Assembly: GCA_037447655.1 (NCBI GenBank)
Contig: JBBHKE010000714.1
Span: 62,001-126,000, forward strand
Direction: 5' to 3'
Length of the DNA stretch: 64,000 nt
From: Zygnema cylindricum
Lineage: Eukaryota; Streptophyta; Zygnematophyceae; Zygnematales; Zygnemataceae
Part shown: positions 57,242 to 64,000 of the stretch, piece by piece
Layout of the letters: the number at the start of each line of letters is the position of its first letter
Position numbering within the stretch: the first letter of the stretch is position 1
The notes under the pieces: generated by a model
What the model was told of the DNA's origin: nothing
The model's database searches: none
Seen by the model: the letters and a program-made list of their open reading frames with translations, nothing else
Made by a program: the position numbers and the translations under genes

Positions 57242-57875
57242 TGTTGCATTCTCACCGGAAATGGATGATGAATGAGATGAGGAAATGAATGATCCCGTAC
57301 CATTCATTTCGCAAAAAAAAAAAATTAGAGGCGCCAAACTGACCGACTGCTCGGCTGTCAACCTTTTTGGAGCGTAACGACGGACAAAATATACGATTTG
57401 GAGTGTATAAACGGACAAAAACGTACGGTCAAGTGCGACAAAACTTGACAACTGTGGTAAGTCATCTTCTTTTCTGGGAACCCTTTTCGGAATGCAGAAA
57501 TTTGACTTTGAAAAAACATGAAGTCGCATCTCGAATGATTCATCCGTACTGTAAGAAATTTTCGAAAATGGTAACTCATAAACAAATAACCAATCAAAAT
57601 CAACTAGAATCGAACGTAAAAAAATGTAAAGTTATTTTTTTTTGTAATTTTGACGAAACAATCATCTAAAATATAACGTAAAAAAATGTTAAAAACGATG
57701 GCTTGGTACGGACGGATTTGAGTCATTCAATGCTTAATCGTACGACAGCATGAACCACATCGCGACGTTTTAGTTGACGTGAGATGACGTCAATGGCGAT
57801 TCACGTCCAAACAAAACAAAAAGACATTCGTTTCCTCATCTCATTCATCATCTATTTTCGGTGTGAATGCAGCAA
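57242..57875. mobile_element. Second copy of the 636-bp TIR element
   Basis: Colinear with 52329-52964 with few changes; left terminus slightly altered (TGTTGCATTCTCACC). The empty site is seen at about 58990-59010. Confidence 0.85.
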
Positions 57876-57908
57876 TAGTAAAAAGGTCCTGAAAGGCTGA
57901 ATCCGTTA

Positions 57909-58072
57909 GCGTTGGGTATCGAGGACCGTTTTGCCGATAATAACAGAAAAAAATCGGTTATTTATCGGTGATAACACCGATAACGATATATCGTACCAAT
58001 ATATCGATTATCGGCTATCCGAAAAAAGACCCATATCGGTTATCGACAAATCCTTACCGATACACAACACTA
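57909..58072. mobile_element. Short GATAACACCGATA TIR element
   Basis: Ends AGCGTTGGGTATCGAGG and CCGATACACAACACT; about 164 bp, relative of 44495-44958. Confidence 0.5.
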
Positions 58073-58129
58073 CTAATTTTAAATAAACACAAATAAATCC
58101 TCAAAGCTAATGACGGTGGGCAGTGTACA

Positions 58130-58650
58130 GTATACCGTGTATCGTTACAACGTGAATCGCTATTAGCGTTCATGACTCTAATTGAGGTACCTTGTTTTTT
58201 TCGGCAAATTCTCAAATAGAATTAATCATTCTAAATGTTTCTAAACGTTATTTGAGGTGCCACACTTAATATGATTAATAAGTCTATTGCAGTGCCGTTT
58301 TAAATAGTGTGGTGTACGGTCTGTCATATCCGTACTAATTTTTTAAAGTAAAAAAGTACAGAAAAAATATTTAAGCTGTCGCGCGCACATGTAAACGTGC
58401 TCTGGAAAAAAGAGGAAATGAGGTCGGCAATGAAATGGCGTACGATTTGACCAATTTCGTACACGCGCATATTTTAGCGTGAAGATATTATGCGCCGACA
58501 ATTATTACAAAGCAGTTTACAAATTAGAGTTAATGATAATTAGAATAAATATTTTTTTGGAAAATAATGAAATTCCCAAATAGCGTAAATAGCCCTGATT
58601 GTTTCATTACGCTGTCTATTTCATTACGCTAATAGCGATTCACGGCGTAT
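58130..58650. mobile_element. TIR element, inverted relative of 52967-53487
   Basis: Its right end AATAGCGATTCACGGCGTA and the blocks TTTCATTACGCT, TTACAAATTAGAGTTA and AAATAGAATTAATCATTC match the 52967 copy read in reverse. Confidence 0.65.
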
Positions 58651-58849
58651 TGCTAATGTTATTTTTGTCACTTAAAACATCTTTTCTCCGTACACGCATG
58701 TCAGATTATGGATCTGACGGTTGCGATTGCAAGCTAAGATTCTCATCCTTCGATTGGTGGTCTTTATGTGAAAATCGGACAGGTGTGTACGGGAAAAGAT
58801 GTTTTAAGTGGAGAAAAAATTATCAGCACTAATAACGATATACGGTGTA
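58646..58849. mobile_element. Short foldback element
   Basis: Arms with CACTTAAAACATCTTTTC and its near reverse complement GAAAAGATGTTTTAAGTGG surround about 100 bp. Ends CGTATTGCTAATG and ATAACGATATACGGTGTA relate it to the neighbouring family. Confidence 0.55.
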
Positions 58850-58871
58850 GTGTACTGCTGAATTTCTGCTC

Positions 58872-59020
58872 GATCTTTTTTAGCGACGTCACAGGTGTCA
58901 CTTGACGTCAGGGTGAAGGAGTGACGGGCGTGACCTGGTGGGCTGGATACATTTGTGCTGTACTGTGCTGTACGATTGCATGTTGTTACGCGTATAATAT
59001 GGTAAAAAGGTCCTGAAAGC
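58872..59020. repeat. Duplicated segment, uninterrupted copy (empty sites)
   Basis: Colinear with 56083-56185, then 57201-57241, then 57876-57900, lacking the insertions at 56186-57200 and 57242-57875. Confidence 0.85.
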
Positions 59021-59814
59021 GCTGTTGTTCAAATCATGCGATTTTTTACTTTTTCCCGATTGCTACGTATAATTCATGACTGTTGAAAAAATCGCAGAAA
59101 ATCGCGATGCATTTTCTGTCCGGTAAACTGAACGGCCAATTTACGGGAAATGTACGGTTCTGTACGGTAAATGTATGGATTTTGACGAAAAGATACGTTG
59201 CAATTCGTAGTACTTTGTGTCCGGTAAACTGTACAGAAATTTTACGGGAAATGTACGAAATTGTACAAAAAATGTACAGGGCTACTACAAAAAGAGACGG
59301 AAATTGTACGGAAAACGTACAAACTGCAGTATATGTAAAATTAAATTTTGTTTACATGTACGGAATAGTACGGAGGAAATTTCATTAACGTTTTTACTAT
59401 TTTTTCAAAACGTTCAATGCGTTCGTCACGTATAGTTCGTCGCGATTGAATCGTTCGCACTAAACGGTGTGAACAACTATGCCTGAAAAGCTGAAACCAT
59501 ACAGTGCTATAAGACTTGGCAGAACTGCATCGTATGCTTTTGGAGCCTCTGTACGGAATGTCCGTACTTTTATAATGTTTAAGTTTTGACCTACCGTACA
59601 GTACAATACAGTACGGTCTTTGGGGTCCAGATCGTTGTCTTCCGGCAGAAACATTTTCTGCGTGACTCTCACTTTGCGTCAGTTTCACCTTCCCTCTCTG
59701 CTTGTTGACGTTTTGACTTGAAAGCCGAACAAGCAGAGGAGGAGATTTTATTTACCATACTCCGCTCTCATCACATTCCCTCGTTCTCTTCCTGTTTGCC
59801 TAATTTTTTCCAAC
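59021..59814. promoter_or_regulatory. Upstream region of the prolyl-tRNA synthetase gene
   Basis: No gene seen. GTAC-rich with a direct repeat about 108 bp apart (TGTCCGGTAAACTG at 59118 and 59219). A CT-rich leader (59760-59810) precedes the start codon. No clear TATA box was found close to the start. Confidence 0.4.
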
Positions 59815-62800
59815 ATGGCGTCGGTACGTGGCTTAGATTAACCCTTCCGAAGCATTTAACCTTTTTTTAGAAGAATTCATAATTGCTAAGCACTTTTCCA
59901 TTTTTTTTTTTTTTGCATCACCTGTGTATTGTATGAATTTCTCATTTAAAAATATCTGAAAAAGCTTGGTAAATCCTAAAATACCCTAAAAAATCCGGAA
60001 AAACCCGTAGAACCCCTAGAGCCCTGAAAAACTAAAAAATCTTAAAAGTTTTGAAGAATTATTGACGAATGCGATTATGGAACTGGCAGAATGAAGAGGT
60101 TTGCTGGACATGCGCTGGTCCCGGATGTTCAAAGGAAACTAAAAAAGATGTTGCTGCTGCTCCTGGAGTTAAGGTAGGAGGCAGTATAACAGAGAAGAAA
60201 GAGGAGAAAAAGGAGAAACCTGTGAAGGAAAAGGTGAAGGAACCAAAAAACAAGGGTGAAGTTAAGCATAACTCAGGTAAGCCATGTGATTTTGGTTGGA
60301 TTCTAGGATAAAATTCTACATGTTCTATACGTTTTTGGACCACATTTTTCTGGTTGAAAGTGAATTGGATTATTTGCTGTTTTTTTAAGTCCGTTATCAA
60401 CTTACTCTGGCTTCTCTATGGTGGTCTCCAGGGAAAGGGGGTAAGAAAGAGGTGAAGAAAGAGACAGCTTTGGGTTTATCAGTTAAAAAATCCGAAGATT
60501 TTGGCAAATGGTACTCTGATGTGAGTCTCTTTCGACTCCTGGAAACAATAAACGGTTTTTTAAATGACATTCATAGAACCTATATTCCTATGTTTATTTG
60601 GTTAAAAAGGGGTGCATGATGCATGGACCATTTTTCAATGTATATATTTATGTTTGTGCGTCTCTTATGTTTGGGAGCCGATCCCTCTCCCCTTCTCCCC
60701 CCCTCCCCCTTCCTTTTTTGTACTTCAGTAATCACAAAGTTTCGAATTGTCTCCAAGTGTCTTTTTCCTTCATGCGGTCATTGATAATGCCACATCAGAG
60801 TCGTTGACAATTGGCAATTGTGACCTTAAAAGTAGTGTATGAACTGTTTCAATAAATGGAAAAATAATTATAGGCAGTAGAATACAATATTCACTGTGTC
60901 ATAAAGTCTATTACCTTAGTGTATTTGCATTCACAAAAAGCACTAAAGAGCTTGAGTTGAAAATGGTGAACCTGTTTTTGGCACAAGAGTAATTACCATG
61001 TATGCAAGAAAACTATCTATTGACAAATTAGTGTGGGACCATATCGGAAATTACATATCAATATCTCACCAATTAGTCGGGCAATTCACCCAAAACCAGT
61101 CCACTAGTCATATAACTAAGGTCAAACGATTGTTTGAAATTGAAAATTTAAATTCATAGTGTTCCATGTAAAATTGCAAATCCTTTTGCAAACAACCTCC
61201 TCCTCCTCCTTTTAAACTTTGTTTGTACAACCATTATCAGGTTCTTGGTTCAATATACAATGTATGTTAATTCAGTTAGTTTAAGTCACAATAAATTGGA
61301 AGCTTAATTCTACACTTGTTGTTACAAAAAAACAATATTGAACTGGATGGCCTGGTTGATAATAAACGTTGTTACTGTACAAATGATTGGCTGGATATTT
61401 TACCGGCTCTAAGGTTACTTGCAAACCATTTTGAACAATGTAAGCATATTCGCACAATTGCATTTACGAGACAATATATGCAATTATTAGTTGCACGTAA
61501 TTGGACATAATATATACGATGCTTACTGCGGAGGTTTAGTATAAATATTTTACCTGGCTCATTGGAATTGGCTCTAATTTCTAAATCTTCTGCCAAGTGA
61601 CATTGCGGTAAATAGGTGTCTAAACGGGACGGATAACAGTTCTCTCTCTCTCTCTCTCTCCCCCTCTCTCTCTCTCACTTTAAACAGGAAATGTAGATGA
61701 GCTTTTAAATGCATGGTATATGATTTGTCTTTCTAAAGCAGGCATATAAGACTTGTTTTATCTGCTATTATCCTCGGGTCTTGTCTTGCAATGTTAGGCG
61801 TCCCGGCTGTTAATTATCATGTTTAAGAAGATTCATGTTCATTTTTCCCATGATTCGTAACACGACAAACAGTAGAATGTGGATAGAATTTACTGGGGAT
61901 ATTGCTCTTACACCTTATTTTGTCTTGCATTGTAGGTGGTGGTTCATGGGGAAATGATTGAATACTATGACGTATCAGGATGCTACATTCTTCGCCCCTG
62001 GTCATATTCTATGTGGCAACAAATTCAGGCATTTTCTTATTCCCAGTCGCAATAGTCTTGTTCATGGTTTTAATATGCAAAATAGGATGGAAATGCAAAA
62101 TGTGGTTACCACATTCTATACGCATATTATATGCGAAAACCCGTACAATATGCATATCATGCGGGGTCACCAGTTAGTGTTTTTGCTCGTTTTTGTACTT
62201 TTTAACTATGGTTTTGTTGTTTGCTTTTCCATCTACTCCACATACTGTGAAAATGTTCTTCATTTCCTCTTCAATGGGAGGTTGACACTAAACTGCATTA
62301 ATTGTCCAGTGCAGACATATTTTGATATTGAGATAAAAAAGCTGGGGGTAGAAAATGCCTATTTCCCTCTATTTGTGTCTGAAAAGGCGTTGACTGCAGA
62401 GAAGGATCACGTGGAGGGTTTTGCTCCAGAGGTAAGCTGTTTTTTTCACCAACATTTATTTCTAGTTTTGATGCTGTAAGAATAACTTTTATTTGACCTA
62501 CTTGGGGCTTTGTTTGCTGCAATTTTTTTGTGTTATTGACATTGAAAATTCAGGAATCATGTTATTTATAGTTCCGTTTCGTTGGTTTGGATTCTTTGTA
62601 TAGCTTTAATTTGGCCACTTTCATATCTTTTTTCTTTTGAGTTTGGTTGAGTCAGCGAAATCTCACAGTCAGGAAGACCATTTGTGGAAAGGAACATGTT
62701 TATCAGAATTCCCTGACATTCTATTATCTGCGACATAAATAATCGAATTGTTTTAATTTGTTATTCGATTATTGTTAATTGTTGTTATTTTGCTATTATT

Positions 62801-64000
62801 GATAACTTGTTTTGTTGTTTGTTAATCTATTATTTGCCGAAGGTCATTGTTTGTTCTTATTTGCTAATATTTGTTGCTTGTTTTGTTTATTTTCGACTGT
62901 GACAGGTGGCGTGGGTGACTCGATCGGGAGATTCAGAACTGGAACTGCCAATTGCCATCCGTCCAACAAGTGAAACTGTCATGTATCCCGTATATGCCAA
63001 CTGGATTCGTAGTCACCGTGACCTACCACTGAAAATCAATCAATGGAACAACGTGGTCCGTTGGGAATTTAAACATCCCACACCATTCATCAGGTGGGAG
63101 GCACAGCCATGGTTACACCGTAGGGCCGGTCTGGGTCGGGGGAAGTGAGAGAGGAATCCCAAGTTTAACGTGAGGTGGTGGAGAGAGTGCAGGAGTCGGG
63201 AGTTCTTATGGCAGGAGGGCCACACTGCGTTCGCTACTAAGGAGGAAGCTGATGCTGAGGTAAGCATTTGCTGACTGCAAATTCATGCAGAGGTGAGATA
63301 TCCTCTTTTATTATTGTAGAGGTTGTTGGTATCGTTTATGTTGAGGTTGCAGGTTGTCAAGGTTGGTGAGATTGTTGTTTGCTCTTTTTTGTTTTTTCTT
63401 CTTGATTGTCGATTTTGCACAACCATCGGTCACAGTAGAGTTCTGGAGATATGTTGAAATTTTGCAGGTTGTATGAAGCAAAACAATGTGTAAAGTGGTG
63501 AATGTGGACAGCATTTGTTTTGTATTTATTTTCTCTCACCCTAACCATCTTCTCCTTATTGCATTTTCCTTGCATTTTGCCCGTGTGTTATGTACAAGCA
63601 GGAGCAAATATAGAGCTTTGCTGCAATTCTCACAAGGAACATTGTCTAAGTGCACTAACAAAGTTTTGCTCTTTAGTTTAACTTTCTTCTTGCGTTCTAG
63701 TCTCTTTGCTCTGTGTAAAATTTCAAGATCGTACCCCTTCGGTTTTTAAAATTTATTTTTTTGTTCATGTCACTTGTATGTTCTTTACTGCTTTGATGTA
63801 ATGGTTTTTATTTCATTTCAGGTGCTTACGATTTTAGATTTGTACCAAAAAGTGTATCAAGATCTCATGGCTGTGCCAGTTATTCGAGGAGTGAAGAGTG
63901 AGAAAGAGAAGTTTGCAGGTGGTCTTTATACCACCACTGTAGAGGTAAGCTCTTTCTTCTCAACTCTTACCCTCGTTTCAACTTTTACTTTCTTTCCACT
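59815..64000 (+). CDS. Prolyl-tRNA synthetase, cytosolic eukaryotic type, 5' part
   Basis: Class II synthetase that charges tRNA(Pro) with proline. Coding exons: 59815-59823, 60090-60276, 60432-60520, 61936-62028, 62315-62431, 62906-63093, 63193-63259, 63822-63944 (291 codons), continuing past the window. Residues 4-66 are a Lys/Glu-rich extension (e.g. [14 protein letters not shown]). The catalytic domain starts at [20 protein letters not shown] (about 71) and includes [20 protein letters not shown] (class II motif 1 area), [14 protein letters not shown], the proline/ATP pocket [13 protein letters not shown], motif 2 [12 protein letters not shown] then [15 protein letters not shown], and GGLYTTTVE. 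Motif 3 and the C-terminal zinc domain lie beyond. The short extension, with no fused glutamyl-tRNA synthetase, is the plant/algal arrangement. The intron after 62028 uses a GC donor. The 9-base first exon and the start of exon 2 are the least certain parts. Confidence 0.9.
61640..61677. repeat. (CT)n microsatellite in intron 3
   Basis: About 18 CT units with one C-run interruption inside the 1415-bp third intron. Confidence 0.9.

Noticed and set aside
61958-62479. 173-codon open frame with hydrophobic stretches
   Set aside because: It reads through an intron and only picks up exon 5 of the prolyl-tRNA synthetase in its last third.
1-64000. CRISPR arrays, operons or bacterial defence systems
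   Set aside because: No regularly spaced repeats of that kind; introns, LTR elements and gene families show this is eukaryotic nuclear DNA.

Overview
The window is nuclear DNA from a eukaryote, most likely the green lineage. It carries a standalone plant-type cytosolic prolyl-tRNA synthetase gene and an R2R3-MYB gene, both split by spliceosomal introns, inside a dense bed of Copia and Gypsy LTR retrotransposons and small inverted-repeat DNA elements. A streptophyte with a large, repeat-rich genome would fit. The species cannot be fixed from the sequence. Ten Ns at 55424-55433 mark an assembly gap.

Layout. 1-7457: a decayed Copia element (A, + strand) whose left LTR starts before the window. 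It is inserted in a second Copia (B), of which only the RNase H end and right LTR remain. 7458-14590: solo or truncated Copia LTRs on both strands, a repeat built around a perfect 29-bp palindrome, and unassigned AT-rich DNA. 14590-15760: microsatellites. 15762-23978: a minus-strand, deletion-type Copia interrupted by a young, complete Copia (element 2, 16220-21711) with a perfect 5-bp target duplication and a 1295-codon uninterrupted reading frame. 23979-33830: more LTRs, an inverted pair of small TIR elements around a solo LTR, and palindrome-family repeats. 33838-38900: a Copia RT/RNase H remnant split by a full-length non-autonomous minus-strand Copia (34482-38755). 39031-44500: a decayed minus-strand Ty3/Gypsy element. 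44500-46700: TIR elements, including one with an 8-bp target duplication, then a purine tract.

The gene-bearing part is 47964-64000. On the minus strand lies a four-exon R2R3-MYB gene (378 codons). Its promoter, first exon and first intron are repeated in inverted orientation at 53488-55423, giving two divergent MYB first exons; the second copy ends at the gap. Several families of small TIR elements fill the spacer and the following 3 kb. One segment there is duplicated, and its second copy keeps the empty sites of two insertions. The prolyl-tRNA synthetase gene starts at 59815 and runs off the right edge; eight exons can be traced, one intron apparently using a GC donor.

The most interesting signal is in the Copia elements. 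Right after their LTR they share a primer site matching the anticodon arm of initiator methionine tRNA rather than a tRNA 3' end, as in the half-tRNA priming known from Drosophila copia and yeast Ty5. Here that site lies inside the Gag reading frame, whose start codon is within the LTR. The LTRs also carry an antisense tRNA-like module with A- and B-box motifs and a conserved hairpin near the promoter.
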